A DNA stretch of 53,214 nt from Dehalococcoidia bacterium UBA1152 (lineage in GTDB: Bacteria; Chloroflexota; Dehalococcoidia; Lucifugimonadales; UBA2962). The stretch covers positions 41,535-94,748 of the forward strand of contig DBZU01000072.1 of NCBI GenBank assembly GCA_002311285.1. Direction: 5' to 3'. How positions within the stretch are numbered: position 1 is the first letter of the stretch; the number at the start of each line of letters is the position of its first letter. Shown here piece by piece: positions 17,856-27,262 of this stretch. The notes under the pieces are model-generated. The model was given only the letters and a program-made list of their open reading frames with translations, was not told the origin of the DNA and did no database searches. Both the position numbers and the translations under genes were made by a program.

Positions 17856-19202
17856 ATGGCTATAACAAAAATTGAGCAAAGATATATTGACTTACACCCT
17901 GAATCACTAGCTCGTTACCAAGTTTCTAAAAACCTTTTTCCAAATGGCGTAACTCACGACGCCAGACGCCTTGCGCCATTCCCGATTTATGTAACTCATG
18001 CAAAGGGATCGCATAAATGGGATGTCGAAGGTAATCGAATAATAGATTATAAAACTGGCCACGGCGCCATGATATTGGGTCATTCACACCCGGATATTGT
18101 TCAGTCAGTGCAGGAAGCTATGGCTGAAGGAACACAGATGGGTTGTTCAACCGATAAAGAAATTAAATGGGGTAAGTTAGTCACAGAACTTGTGCCATGT
18201 GCAGAAAAAATTCGCTTCCAAAGCTCAGGCACTGAAGCAGTTATGATGGCTATAAGATTGGCCCGCGCATATACGTCTAAAACAAAGATTATTAAATTTG
18301 ACGATCATTTCCATGGGTGGAGTGATTATGCCACTGCTGGAGGATCAGGTTTAGGGGGAATCCCGCAAGAAACTTTAGACACAATGATTGTTTTGCCTCC
18401 AAACGACATCGATTTAGTTGAGAAGACTATAAAGAAAAGTGGCGATGTGGCTGCTGTTATGATTGAACCAACTGGTTCACATATGGGTCTGCATCCGATT
18501 CCACCAAGCTTTCTACATGAACTGAGAGAACTGACGGAAAGGACTGGAACAATTTTTCATATGGATGAAGTCGTGACCGGTTTCCGACTTTCAAAAGGAG
18601 GTGCTTCCGTAAAATTTGAAGTAACCCCTGATGTAACCACATTAGCAAAAATTCTAGGGGGAGGAATGCCGGGAGGAGCAGTAGCTGGAAAATCAGATAT
18701 TATAAATTTAATCGAATTCCAAGATGATGCATCATACAATCAAAATGAAAGAGTTGGGCATCCAGGCACTTTTAACGCAAATCCAATATCTGCTGCTGCC
18801 GGAGCAAAAGCTTTGGAACTTGTAAGAGACACAGATGTTAATGAAAAAGCAGATGCCGCTGCTGCTAAATTGAAAAACGCTCTGAATGAATTGCTTGGAA
18901 AAATGGAAATTGCGGGCCAAGTTACGGGGCATGGATCTCTATTATTTGTCAGACTCGGAGTTGATTTTGAAGTCGGCAGTGACGGCGCTTCATTTGAACT
19001 CACTGATTCGGAATGGGAAACAGTAAACAATGGTCAACGAAATTCTCAGATACACTTGGCATTATTAAATGAAGGTATAGATCCAATGAGCAACGGCACA
19101 AGACTGATCATTGGACAAGATCATTCAGATCAGGACATTCAAGACACAGTTTCAGCTTATGAAAAAGCTTTATCGGCTGTTCGCGACTCAGGCCTAATGT
19201 AA
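17856..19202 (+). CDS. Class III PLP aminotransferase, glutamate-1-semialdehyde 2,1-aminomutase-like
   Basis: 448 residues. The fold is that of HemL: SSGTEAVMMAIRLARAYT for phosphate binding (around residues 123-140), HMDEVVTGFR with Asp237 contacting the PLP ring, and the Schiff-base lysine Lys265 in LAKILGGGMPGGA. The protein is longer than typical HemL (about 430) and departs from it near both ends, so it may be a paralogue acting on another amino acid or amine instead of making 5-aminolevulinate. Start ATG has GAGAGG nine bases upstream. Stands alone, convergent with the flavoprotein gene. Confidence 0.8.
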   Translation: MAITKIEQRYIDLHPESLARYQVSKNLFPNGVTHDARRLAPFPIYVTHAKGSHKWDVEGNRIIDYKTGHGAMILGHSHPDIVQSVQEAMAEGTQMGCSTDKEIKWGKLVTELVPCAEKIRFQSSGTEAVMMAIRLARAYTSKTKIIKFDDHFHGWSDYATAGGSGLGGIPQETLDTMIVLPPNDIDLVEKTIKKSGDVAAVMIEPTGSHMGLHPIPPSFLHELRELTERTGTIFHMDEVVTGFRLSKGGASVKFEVTPDVTTLAKILGGGMPGGAVAGKSDIINLIEFQDDASYNQNERVGHPGTFNANPISAAAGAKALELVRDTDVNEKADAAAAKLKNALNELLGKMEIAGQVTGHGSLLFVRLGVDFEVGSDGASFELTDSEWETVNNGQRNSQIHLALLNEGIDPMSNGTRLIIGQDHSDQDIQDTVSAYEKALSAVRDSGLM

Positions 19203-19229
19203 GTTTCATTAAATTAAGACTAGTTTGGT

Positions 19230-19273
19230 TTAAAGAACCTGCTCGATTAAAGCTCAAGCGGGTTTCTCTAAAC
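19230..19273. terminator. Bidirectional terminator hairpin between convergent genes
   Basis: AACCTGCT (19236-19243) pairs with AGCGGGTT (19257-19264), with one G:U pair, and the stem can be lengthened imperfectly through flanking TTTAAAG and CTCTAAA. It lies between a plus-strand gene ending at 19202 and a minus-strand gene ending at 19289, where a shared terminator is expected. The U-runs are short, so strength is uncertain. Confidence 0.55.
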
Positions 19274-19288
19274 AGTTATCACATGTAA

Positions 19289-20755
19289 TTACTTCTTATA
19301 ACCTGCAGCATGTACTCCGGCTATCCTACCAAACACTGATCCATGCATTAGCCCGGCTGCTCTAAGGCTATTATGATAAAAAATTCCGCCAACTATCTCG
19401 CCTGCTGCATATAATCCAAAAATTGGTCTGTCTTCTGTATCTATTACTCGGGCATGCTCATCAATCTTTAGGCCGCCATATGTATAAGTTATGCTTCCAG
19501 TAACCCCATAGGCCAGAAATGGAGGTTTATCAATCTTTATAGCCCAATTACTTTTGCTTGGAACTATATTACCTGTAGATCTGCCGTCAAGAGTTCTAGG
19601 CAAATATTCAGCGTCTTGTGCCTCTGAGTTAAATCTATCAACTGTTGTGCACAATACTTCTGGATTAATACCCAATAGATTGGCTAATTCTTTCATAGAA
19701 TTGGCTTTGAAAGGAGTAGATCCACCATATCTGGGTTCTAGATGGCTTAGAGCACGTTGATCAAATATCTGAAAAGCTCGATTACGTTTCTGGGCTAATA
19801 TATCCGACCCAATTTGGACAAAAGTTTGCTCTGCGAACCCTGTGCCTTCATCAGTAAATCTATTGCCATCTAAATTAACCATAATGCCAAGGTTATAAGA
19901 CCGTCTCGGCATTGCGTCTGTCAGCGCTAAATCACCCATTTTTGGAGCCGACAGATCTATGGGAGTCCCGTGGCATCCAGTCCATTGACCATTTATAGCT
20001 GCACCTACGGCTAAAGCAACTCTATGGCCATCACCCGTATTGTAACGAGATCCCCTAACTTTAGCGTTTTCCCATTTTGTACCCAAATATTTAATTCGCA
20101 TTTCCGGATTAGCTTCAAATCCACCACATGCCAATACTACTGCCTTGCAACTTATGGAATTTAATCCTTCACGATCTTGCATGGTTATACCTTTAATTTG
20201 ACCAAATTCACCCATAATTAAAGACACCATTTTGGTCTCATAAAGGATAAGTGTAGATTGGTTATTAACGGCTTTTGTTAACATCCTTACTAAACCAGGC
20301 CCTGACTCATATGCTGATAACCCAACTTGATTTGGAATAACAGACGGGGCATTTTCAAGATTAACGTTGACTGGCAATTCCCACTGAACTCCGATCGAAT
20401 GCATCCAATCAATAGTTTCACGAGATTTCGATATTACAATGTTGGCAAGGTCCTTATCGGTATCTCCATATGTGGCTTCCATAAAATGGTTACGAAAATC
20501 CTCGGCTGTATATGGAGACATCTGAAAATCACCAACATCAGTGCCCTGGGGTAGCAGAGATTTAATATCGTCAATACCGTCGTGAGTAAACCTAAATCCT
20601 GCTCCGGTATATGGACAATTTCCACCTTGAAGGTTTTTCGGAGATTTCTCTAATACAAGAACCTTAGCATGTGATTCTGCTGCTGCTGCCGCTGCGCATA
20701 AAGCAGCATTTCCAGCTCCAACTACAACTACATCAAAGTTTATATCTTTGTCCAT
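19289..20755 (-). CDS. FAD-dependent dehydrogenase, TcuA / fumarate-reductase flavoprotein family
   Basis: 488 residues. N-terminal Rossmann motif VVVVGAGNAALCAAAAAAE and the family signature GGNCPYTGAGFRF match the tricarballylate dehydrogenase (TcuA) and related fumarate reductase/succinate dehydrogenase flavoproteins; the C-terminal FGLYAAGEIVGGIFYHNSLRA is the second FAD-contact region. Such enzymes oxidise or reduce a C-C bond next to carboxylates. No membrane partner (TcuB) or Fe-S subunit is adjacent, so the electron acceptor is unknown. An isolated transcription unit, divergent from the DUF5808 gene. Confidence 0.82.
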   Translation of the reverse strand: MDKDINFDVVVVGAGNAALCAAAAAAESHAKVLVLEKSPKNLQGGNCPYTGAGFRFTHDGIDDIKSLLPQGTDVGDFQMSPYTAEDFRNHFMEATYGDTDKDLANIVISKSRETIDWMHSIGVQWELPVNVNLENAPSVIPNQVGLSAYESGPGLVRMLTKAVNNQSTLILYETKMVSLIMGEFGQIKGITMQDREGLNSISCKAVVLACGGFEANPEMRIKYLGTKWENAKVRGSRYNTGDGHRVALAVGAAINGQWTGCHGTPIDLSAPKMGDLALTDAMPRRSYNLGIMVNLDGNRFTDEGTGFAEQTFVQIGSDILAQKRNRAFQIFDQRALSHLEPRYGGSTPFKANSMKELANLLGINPEVLCTTVDRFNSEAQDAEYLPRTLDGRSTGNIVPSKSNWAIKIDKPPFLAYGVTGSITYTYGGLKIDEHARVIDTEDRPIFGLYAAGEIVGGIFYHNSLRAAGLMHGSVFGRIAGVHAAGYKK

Positions 20756-20919
20756 TTCTAACCTGTTTTTTCGAGTCAGTATAAATCAAGTCCCAATTAA
20801 ATTACGAATCTTTATTGCTTTTTTGTTCTAAATTGTTCAAATCCAAGGTTTTATTGGATGCAACATGAATATTAGACTATAGTAATAGCATGACTCTGAC
20901 CTTATTATTACCATCGTAT

Positions 20920-20939
20920 ATTTCAAAGAAAAGCTTTGA
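20920..20939 (+). promoter_or_regulatory. Small hairpin in the leader of the DUF5808 gene
   Basis: TCAAAG and CTTTGA form a 6-bp stem with a loop AAAAG, ending about a dozen bases before the strong Shine-Dalgarno sequence AGGAGGTGAT. A possible promoter (TTGGAT, 18 bases, TATAGT) lies upstream. Function unknown. Confidence 0.3.
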
Positions 20940-20967
20940 GTCGCCGGCATAGGAGGTGATAGCTGCT

Positions 20968-21258
20968 ATGTCATTTAAAAACAAGATTCGAAATGGGATA
21001 ATTTTGTTTACTGTGGCTACATTAGCCTATTCCATGACTACAAAAAAACGTCATGGACGTTTTTTAGGAGTCCCATACGATTGGAGGATTCCTTCCTTAG
21101 CAGACATCAGGAACCGTATTTGGAATAAAAATGATCCAAAACTTTTTAATAAAACAGTGTTTGGAGTGGGCTGGGCTCCGAATGCATACCAATTTTTGAA
21201 ACGACTTCAGTCATCTGAACTACCGTCCTCACAAGCGAAAAAGGATAATGAAATTTAG
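20968..21258 (+). CDS. Small DUF5808-domain protein
   Basis: 96 residues from the ATG at 20968, chosen because AGGAGGTGAT lies seven bases upstream; an in-frame GTG inside that Shine-Dalgarno sequence is not credible. Residues 27-70 carry GRFLGVPYDWRIPSLADIRNRIWN and DPKLFNKTVFGVGWAPN, matching the DUF5808 motif (FLGVPYDWR, NPDDPRLF, FGWGW). The N-terminal 20 residues are hydrophobic and could be a membrane anchor or signal. In actinobacteria and chloroflexi this domain is often tacked onto membrane proteins; its function is unknown. Confidence 0.75.
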   Translation: MSFKNKIRNGIILFTVATLAYSMTTKKRHGRFLGVPYDWRIPSLADIRNRIWNKNDPKLFNKTVFGVGWAPNAYQFLKRLQSSELPSSQAKKDNEI

Positions 21259-21272
21259 GCATGATTCCTAAA
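21254..21272 (+). terminator. Hairpin between the DUF5808 gene and tRNA-Gln
   Basis: TTTAGG (which includes the TAG stop) pairs with CCTAAA around a 7-base loop, followed by CTTCTTC. It may end the upstream transcript or separate it from the tRNA by processing; the lack of a true U-run makes termination uncertain. Confidence 0.3.
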
Positions 21273-21283
21273 CTTCTTCATGT

Positions 21284-21354
21284 TGCCCGGTGGTGTAGTG
21301 GTAGCACAAAGGCCTTTGGAGCCTTTGACCCAGGTTCGAATCCTGGCCGGGCAG
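21284..21354 (+). tRNA. trnQ: tRNA-Gln (anticodon TTG)
   Basis: Full cloverleaf. Acceptor strands TGCCCGG and CCGGGCA pair over 7 bp with G as discriminator base; the anticodon stem AAGGC/GCCTT encloses loop CTTTGGA with anticodon TTG at 21316-21318; the T-arm CCAGG/CCTGG encloses TTCGAAT. The 3' CCA is not encoded, so it must be added by CCA-transferase. It lies 12 bases upstream of the prenyl-synthase start. Confidence 0.93.
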
Positions 21355-21366
21355 TACAATACCAAA

Positions 21367-22413
21367 ATGTTAACTGGTGAACCAACTCTCGACAGGTTGT
21401 TGAAAGCCACTTCACGAGCTTTCTACTTATCTTTACGCATACTGCCTCCAGAAATTAGAAAGCCAATATCCATAGCTTATTTAATGGCTAGAACAGCAGA
21501 CACCATAGCGGACACCCAAAATATAGAACTCCATGTCAAATTGAAATCATTAGAAGCGATTAAAATGGCCTTAAATAGTGGTGAATGTTTGATAAATCCT
21601 GACGACCTCTTTAGATCCGATGAAAAACCCCATTTATCTTTGCCAGAGTATCCCCTTCTATCATCAATTCCATTAACTTTACAAGCTATAGAAGTACTGG
21701 AGCCAAACAATTCAAGTCTTGTAAAAGAAGTGTTGGCCACACTAATCCAGGGAATGGAAATGGATCTCAAATGTTTTGGTAAAGCTATGTCAAAAAATAA
21801 AATTGCCTCTTTAAGAAATCCTGATGAAGTTGATCTATACACGTTTCTCGTAGCCGGCTGTGTTGGACCTTTTTGGACAGAAGTAACGTTTACTAATACT
21901 CCTGAGTTAAAAGATAGAGATATTAAAAACATTTCATCTCTTGGAGTTGATTTTGGTAAAGCACTTCAAATGACAAATATCTTACGTGATTGTCCTTCTG
22001 ACATACGAGCCGGTAAGTGTTATCTCGCAAAAAAAGAATTAGCAGACTTATGCTTGACTCCTGATGATTTGCTTAACAGGTCAGCATCGATAAAGGTAAA
22101 AAGGTTATTAATTAATCAAGTAAACAAAACTATAGATTTATATGATTCAGCAGAACAATACGTATTATCTATACCTCCAAATTGCAGAAGACTACGGCTC
22201 GCAGCATTGTGGCCACTTCTGATAGGGCTAGGTACTTTAGAAGCATTAGTACTTGAGAATTCGTGGATGCACTCAGAAAAACCTGCCAAGGTTTCAAGAT
22301 TGTGGGTTTACAAGATGATTATAAAATCATTGTTTATCGTGTCGTCGGATTACTCGATTAAATTTTGGATAAAACAGTTGCGAGCGTCAGTAGGAAAAGG
22401 GTTATTGATCTAA
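21367..22413 (+). CDS. Squalene/phytoene synthase family protein
   Basis: 348 residues from ATG 21367; the frame is open further upstream but that part is the tRNA gene. Residues 1-60 contain SRAFYLSLRILP and ARTADTIADT, the first aspartate-rich region; the second lies in FGKALQMTNILRDCPSDIRAGKCYL. These bind Mg-diphosphate during head-to-head condensation of two prenyl diphosphates. The second motif has DCPSD where many enzymes have D..ED, a modest deviation. No other carotenoid or hopanoid gene is near, so product (phytoene, squalene or presqualene diphosphate) cannot be assigned. Confidence 0.8.
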   Translation: MLTGEPTLDRLLKATSRAFYLSLRILPPEIRKPISIAYLMARTADTIADTQNIELHVKLKSLEAIKMALNSGECLINPDDLFRSDEKPHLSLPEYPLLSSIPLTLQAIEVLEPNNSSLVKEVLATLIQGMEMDLKCFGKAMSKNKIASLRNPDEVDLYTFLVAGCVGPFWTEVTFTNTPELKDRDIKNISSLGVDFGKALQMTNILRDCPSDIRAGKCYLAKKELADLCLTPDDLLNRSASIKVKRLLINQVNKTIDLYDSAEQYVLSIPPNCRRLRLAALWPLLIGLGTLEALVLENSWMHSEKPAKVSRLWVYKMIIKSLFIVSSDYSIKFWIKQLRASVGKGLLI

Positions 22414-22493
22414 AACTTTCCAAAGACTGAATTTTGCTCAATAATTTACATCCCAGAAAGTTATTCAAGATGCTGTTTTGGAGCGAATAGAAT

Positions 22494-23549
22494 TTGTCAA
22501 AATCAGAACTATCAGGCAAAGTACAAACGGTACTTGGCGTCATAAATCCAGATGAGCTGGGCATAACTCTAATGCACGAACATTTGCTACTTGATATTAC
22601 TTGCTATTTTTACGAATCTGAATATGCGAGTGTTCGTTCATTTAAAGACATTCCTTTTAAACCTGAATTGACATCTAAATCATACGAATTGTATGTCCAT
22701 CATCTTGATGGAGGGCGTATGTATGATGAATCAGAAACAATTCAGGAGGTTACTGCATACAAAAATTCGGGCGGCAATTCACTAGTCGACACCACCAGCA
22801 TTGGCATTGGGAGAGATCCTCTGGGATTAGCTAGGATATCTAGAGCCACAAGCTTAAACATAATAATGGGTTCTTCATATTACGTTACAAATTCTCATCC
22901 TGAAAACATGGACCAAAAAACCGAGTCCCAAATTACAAACGAAATTATTGGTGATATCACTATAGGTGTTAAGGATACTAATATTAGGTCAGGAATAATT
23001 GGGGAAGTAGGCAATTTCTGGCCCTTGACTAAAAACGAAATAAAGGTTTTATTAGCCTCAGGTAAAGCCCAAAAGGAAACCGGTGCCCCGATAACAATAC
23101 ATTCGGGACTTGGAGATGATGCTCCAATGGGAATCCTAAATCATTTGATCCGAGGAGGTGCAAAGCCGACTAACTGCATACTAGGACATTTAGATACGGC
23201 GATTCAGTCAACATTACATTTCATTGAGCTTGCTAAAACTGGATGCTACTTGGAATTTGATATTTTTGGGTGGGAAAATACGGGTATGTTTATGGATGAT
23301 GTGATTAATATGCCAAATGATGGAGGCAGATTGGAGAAAATAATTTTTCTGATAGAGAATGGATTTGAGGATCAGATAGTGATTGCTCAAGATGTTTGTC
23401 GAAAATGGCATTTGTCTAGAAACGGCGGCAAAGGCTATGATCACATTTTAAACAATATTGTGCCTAGGATGGAAAAAATAGGTATATCAGAATCCCAAAT
23501 TAATAAACTTCTTGTAAAAAATCCTGCAAAAGCCCTGGCTTTTGAATAA
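22494..23549 (+). CDS. Phosphotriesterase-family metallohydrolase
   Basis: 351 residues, TIM-barrel amidohydrolase of the PTE branch. Metal ligands His28 and His30 in MHEHLLLD, a glutamate (Glu171 in IIGEVGNF) where true phosphotriesterases have a carboxylated lysine, His in THSGLGDD and ILGHLD, and the final Asp in VIAQDVCRK. The Glu bridge is typical of PTE-homology proteins and lactonases rather than organophosphate hydrolases. Start is TTG at 22494 by alignment to the conserved opening; no close ribosome-binding site. It lies 33 bases upstream of the GS-like gene and may share its transcript, so a lactone, amide or ester of the same pathway is a plausible substrate. Confidence 0.85.
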   Translation: MSKSELSGKVQTVLGVINPDELGITLMHEHLLLDITCYFYESEYASVRSFKDIPFKPELTSKSYELYVHHLDGGRMYDESETIQEVTAYKNSGGNSLVDTTSIGIGRDPLGLARISRATSLNIIMGSSYYVTNSHPENMDQKTESQITNEIIGDITIGVKDTNIRSGIIGEVGNFWPLTKNEIKVLLASGKAQKETGAPITIHSGLGDDAPMGILNHLIRGGAKPTNCILGHLDTAIQSTLHFIELAKTGCYLEFDIFGWENTGMFMDDVINMPNDGGRLEKIIFLIENGFEDQIVIAQDVCRKWHLSRNGGKGYDHILNNIVPRMEKIGISESQINKLLVKNPAKALAFE

Positions 23550-23582
23550 AATGTCCAATTACAGAACCGAAGGAGATTATTG

Positions 23583-24923
23583 ATGGCCAAAAGTACTAAA
23601 ACAATTGCTGATCTAGTTAGGGCTTGGAAATCAGATGGAATAGCCCACGTACAGTTTGAACTACCAGACATGCATGGTACAAGCAGATCAAAGTTAGTAC
23701 CAATTGATCATGTGGAAGGATATGCTCACAAAGGATTAAATATGTATGGAGGCACAGTAGTGCTCGATACAGCTTCATCGGTAGTGGCTAACACTTTATA
23801 CAACGAAGAAGTTAATTACGCGGACCAATATCTAATACCTGATCTAGAGACAGCAATAATCGTTCCATGGCTCGACCGCACAGCACGTTTGATATGTGAA
23901 GGTTCATGGGAAGATGGGTCGCCACAGAAAGCTGCTCCAAGATGGGTCTTACGACAACTTCTAAATAAAGCAGACTCCCTAGGATACGCTGTTAAACTAG
24001 GCCTTGAGTATGAATTCTATGCACTTTCCCCTGATACATCAGAACCTTATTTCGGTGGTCTTCATATTTTTAATACCTTGAGAAACCGATATATTCCTTT
24101 GATTGACCAAATAATGGATGAAATGCCTAAAGCAGGAATTGACTTGATCACAGCAAACTGCGAATATGCTCCGTCACAATTTGAAATCAATTTTGCTCCA
24201 ACTAATGGAATTGTAGCCGCTGATCAAGCATTCACTTTCAAAAATGGCGTCAAAACAATTGCGCATCAGATGGGTCAAAATGCGACTTTTATGACTAAAC
24301 CATTTAGCGACACTGCCGCGTCAGGCTGCCACGTACATATCGGCCTTATTAAAAAAGAAACAGGAGAAAATATATTTTTAGATAATTCTGATCATGATGG
24401 ATTATCCTCAATAGCTCGCCAATTCATACAAGGGATGATGGATCATACTCCCGCAAGCATGGCTTTATTAGCTCCAACTATAAATTGTTACAGTCGTTTT
24501 AAACCTCATACTTTCGCTCCTTCAAATATTAGCTGGGGGCCTCAAGATCGCTCCGCTGCTGTCAGGGCAAAAAACTCAAGAGATGACAACACTCATCTAG
24601 AAAATCGCCTGGGCACAGGCCTTTCAAATCCATATCTTGCAATAGCCGCCGTATTGGCTGCTGGTTTAATAGGAATTGAAAATGGCAAGGAAGCAAAAAC
24701 GCCGAAAGCAAAGAGCGGGCCTGCAGAGGAAAACCCAAATTATGCTAAGCTTCCCACGACCATTGAAGAATCTTTATTGGCCTTAGAGTCGGACAAAAAG
24801 TTTTCCTCACTTTTGGGTGAAGAATTTGTACAGGCATATATGACTATGCGATGGAATGAAGTGTATCGGTTCCGATCCCATATTACTGACTGGGAAAAAC
24901 AAGAGTATCTAGAAGTCTATTAA
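23583..24923 (+). CDS. Glutamine-synthetase-like gamma-glutamyl-amine ligase
   Basis: 446 residues from ATG 23583, which has AAGGAG eight bases upstream. GS-fold signatures: LGLEYEFYAL for the metal/glutamate site, NCEYAPSQFEINF, GCHVHIGL for ATP, PSNISWGPQDRSAAVR and LENRLGTGLSNPYLAIAAVL. No adenylylation tyrosine motif is seen, and the sequence is closer to the GlnA3/GlnT/GMAS-type families than to GSI-beta. Those enzymes join glutamate to an amine (methylamine, ethanolamine, polyamines) instead of ammonia. The dissected glutamate synthase 1.4 kb on supports that reading, but the exact substrate is not deducible. Confidence 0.8.
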   Translation: MAKSTKTIADLVRAWKSDGIAHVQFELPDMHGTSRSKLVPIDHVEGYAHKGLNMYGGTVVLDTASSVVANTLYNEEVNYADQYLIPDLETAIIVPWLDRTARLICEGSWEDGSPQKAAPRWVLRQLLNKADSLGYAVKLGLEYEFYALSPDTSEPYFGGLHIFNTLRNRYIPLIDQIMDEMPKAGIDLITANCEYAPSQFEINFAPTNGIVAADQAFTFKNGVKTIAHQMGQNATFMTKPFSDTAASGCHVHIGLIKKETGENIFLDNSDHDGLSSIARQFIQGMMDHTPASMALLAPTINCYSRFKPHTFAPSNISWGPQDRSAAVRAKNSRDDNTHLENRLGTGLSNPYLAIAAVLAAGLIGIENGKEAKTPKAKSGPAEENPNYAKLPTTIEESLLALESDKKFSSLLGEEFVQAYMTMRWNEVYRFRSHITDWEKQEYLEVY

Positions 24924-24931
24924 CAGTCTGG

Positions 24932-26164
24932 CTATGCTTGAGATTTAAATAAAGTTTTATAAACCAACATCACAATAGTTGCATAAACTATTACAACTAT
25001 TGCGCCAACCCATGTGGATAAAGGAGCTCCATAGTTCTCAGCTAAATTGCCGGCAACTAAGCTGCCGAAGATTACAGTCCCCCAACTTGCCATAAATAAA
25101 CCGGCAATACGCCCTCTAAATTCTTCTGGGACAGATTGCTGTAACATGACACTAAGCAAAGTCTGTAGACCGGTGAACGCCATACCAATGAATAAGCATG
25201 CAATCGTGGCTACCAACATAGATTTAGACTGAGCAAGAATAATCAAGGAAAGTGTACCTAGCAGGCTTGAAAACACCAGGATTAAACCTGGACGTTTTAT
25301 GTTTCCAATTGATGCAAGTATTGTCGTGCCAACGATTGTACCCACTCCAATAGAAGATAACATTAACCCCAATTCTTTTGGCCCAAGATCAAAAACCTCA
25401 GCATTAAATACTGGCAAAAGATTGTTCCCAAACGGGATTAATACCATCGGTCCCAAAAAAGATAATAGTAGTAAACCTTGAACAACTGGAGTTTTTAATA
25501 CTATTTGTATTGAGCCTCCGAATCCGTATAGCATTGAACCGAATGTTAAATTTTCTGTAGGGTTTATGCGAGTTGTTATACGACTTGCCATTAATACCGC
25601 AATCATTTGAACCACGGCACCGGCAAAAACTGCGGCAGCCGGCCCGTACATCGAAATTAAAACCCCGCCTACACCTGGTCCTACTAATCTAGATATGCTA
25701 AATGCCAACTGAGTTAAAGCAAAGCCATTGATTAATTTTGATCTGTCGAGCATATCTGCAGTGATAGCCATTCTTGCTGGTTCGATCAAAATCCATGAAC
25801 ATCCCATAAGAAAAACAAAGGTCAAAATGTGCCATACTTCTATCTTGTCAAGATAAACTCCGATCCCAAAACCAACGCTAAGAATAAATTGGTAACATGG
25901 TCCAAAGATTAAAATTTTTTGTTTATTAAGACGGTCAACTAAAACTCCTCCCAGAGGAGCTCCAAAAAGATTAGGCAAAGTATCTAAAGCCAACGCCAAT
26001 GCAGTTATAAAAGCTGAGTTTGTTAGTTCATATGTGACCCATCCAATACAAACTTGTTGAAAAAAATAACCTCCACTAGTACCCATACTAGCAATCCAAA
26101 GTAAACGGAAATCTACTGAAGAAAAAGATTGGAATGTGCGGTTAGCAAAAGTAAATTTAAACAT
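24932..26164 (-). CDS. Major facilitator superfamily transporter, DHA3-like
   Basis: 410 residues, about 12 membrane helices in two halves. The N-terminal FSSVDFRLLWIASMG, the helix 2-3 loop GVLVDRLNKQKIL and VPEEFRGRIAGLFMASWG in the second half match the EntS/DHA3 group of exporters (drugs, siderophores, macrolides). Substrate unknown. It is inserted on the opposite strand between the GS-like and GlxB genes, ending eight bases from the GS-like stop, and diverges from glxB. That placement suggests export or uptake linked to the cluster but does not prove it. Confidence 0.82.
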   Translation of the reverse strand: MFKFTFANRTFQSFSSVDFRLLWIASMGTSGGYFFQQVCIGWVTYELTNSAFITALALALDTLPNLFGAPLGGVLVDRLNKQKILIFGPCYQFILSVGFGIGVYLDKIEVWHILTFVFLMGCSWILIEPARMAITADMLDRSKLINGFALTQLAFSISRLVGPGVGGVLISMYGPAAAVFAGAVVQMIAVLMASRITTRINPTENLTFGSMLYGFGGSIQIVLKTPVVQGLLLLSFLGPMVLIPFGNNLLPVFNAEVFDLGPKELGLMLSSIGVGTIVGTTILASIGNIKRPGLILVFSSLLGTLSLIILAQSKSMLVATIACLFIGMAFTGLQTLLSVMLQQSVPEEFRGRIAGLFMASWGTVIFGSLVAGNLAENYGAPLSTWVGAIVVIVYATIVMLVYKTLFKSQA

Positions 26165-26329
26165 AACAATAAAAAATCTATTTATTATAAAATTAAAGGT
26201 ATTCTTATTGTATTACAAGATCGATAATCGAAAATTTACAAACTAGTTGATAAATAAATAATGCTTAGCTATTGACTCAATATATCCTCAGCCATAGACT
26301 TCAATCTAGCAATATTCCCGGAGGTGTTT

Positions 26330-27262
26330 ATGTGTGGAATTGGCGGGTTTTTTTATAAAAACGGTGATACAGATGTGCCGCTAGGGACAAGACTATTTTC
26401 TATGGCATCTGTGTTAGGTAGCCGTGGACTTGATTCAACAGGCATGGCATTATATGGGGTTTTACCATCCAATCACATAGTGCTTCGTGTTCACCTAGAA
26501 TCAAATCAATTTAACGTTGACGCTGACCTCGAATCAATTATAGATAGTATGACATCTCGCTTACGTAAATTGTCATCAATATACGATGTCAACTACATTG
26601 GCAATATTCTGCGGATTGAACTAGATGGAATCGAGGACAATGCCAATATTGAATATATGTCAAAAATAACAGAAGCAATTGAAGAATCTGGTACCGAATT
26701 ATTTAGTATTGGTAAATCGATGGAAATAATTAAAGACGTAGGCCCTGCTATTCAATTAGAAGACTATGGAATACATGATTTCAAAGGATCGCACGGATTA
26801 ACCCATACCCGTTTGGCCACTGAAAGTCGTGTTGATATATGTTACTCACATCCTTTTTGGGCCAGGCCTTTTCCAGATATTGCTGTGGTGCACAACGGAC
26901 AATTAACTAACCACAATACATTGAGAAGGTCTCTGCAACGTAGAGGTTATCAATTTTCTACAACGAATGACTCAGAGGTAATAGCTGTCTTTATAGCAGA
27001 TCAATTATTGGCTGGCTTGACGCTCCAAGATTCATTAAAAGCATCGATTGAAGAATTAGATGGTACGTTTACCTATCTGATTTCCACTGAAGATGGAATC
27101 GGATTTGCTAAAGACCGATTCTCTACCAAGCCTTTGATAGTTGCAGAAAACAAAAGTTTCGTAGCCTTGGCGTCCGAAGAGGTCGCATTGAATTCGATGA
27201 TTTCCTCAGATACAGATCTATACGAACCTACAGCGAGCTCGGTGAAGACATGGCACCGGTAG
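26330..27262 (+). CDS. glxB: Class II glutamine amidotransferase, GlxB/MgsA type
   Basis: 310 residues from ATG 26330, preceded by GGAGGTG; this start exposes Cys2 of MCGIGGFF as the N-terminal nucleophile. Glutaminase-domain motifs GSRGLDSTGMALYG, THTRLATES and VVHNGQLTNHNTLR are present. A region of about 100 residues (around 55-150) between the first two is larger than in free glutaminases, as seen in GlxB/MgsA. In N-methylglutamate synthase the equivalent subunit hydrolyses the gamma-glutamyl-amide or glutamine and channels the amine. Its stop overlaps the next start by 13 bases. Confidence 0.85.
   Translation: MCGIGGFFYKNGDTDVPLGTRLFSMASVLGSRGLDSTGMALYGVLPSNHIVLRVHLESNQFNVDADLESIIDSMTSRLRKLSSIYDVNYIGNILRIELDGIEDNANIEYMSKITEAIEESGTELFSIGKSMEIIKDVGPAIQLEDYGIHDFKGSHGLTHTRLATESRVDICYSHPFWARPFPDIAVVHNGQLTNHNTLRRSLQRRGYQFSTTNDSEVIAVFIADQLLAGLTLQDSLKASIEELDGTFTYLISTEDGIGFAKDRFSTKPLIVAENKSFVALASEEVALNSMISSDTDLYEPTASSVKTWHR

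Noticed and set aside
21280..21366. In-frame N-terminal extension of the prenyl synthase
   Set aside because: It is the tRNA-Gln sequence; the ATG at 21367 is the first start after it.
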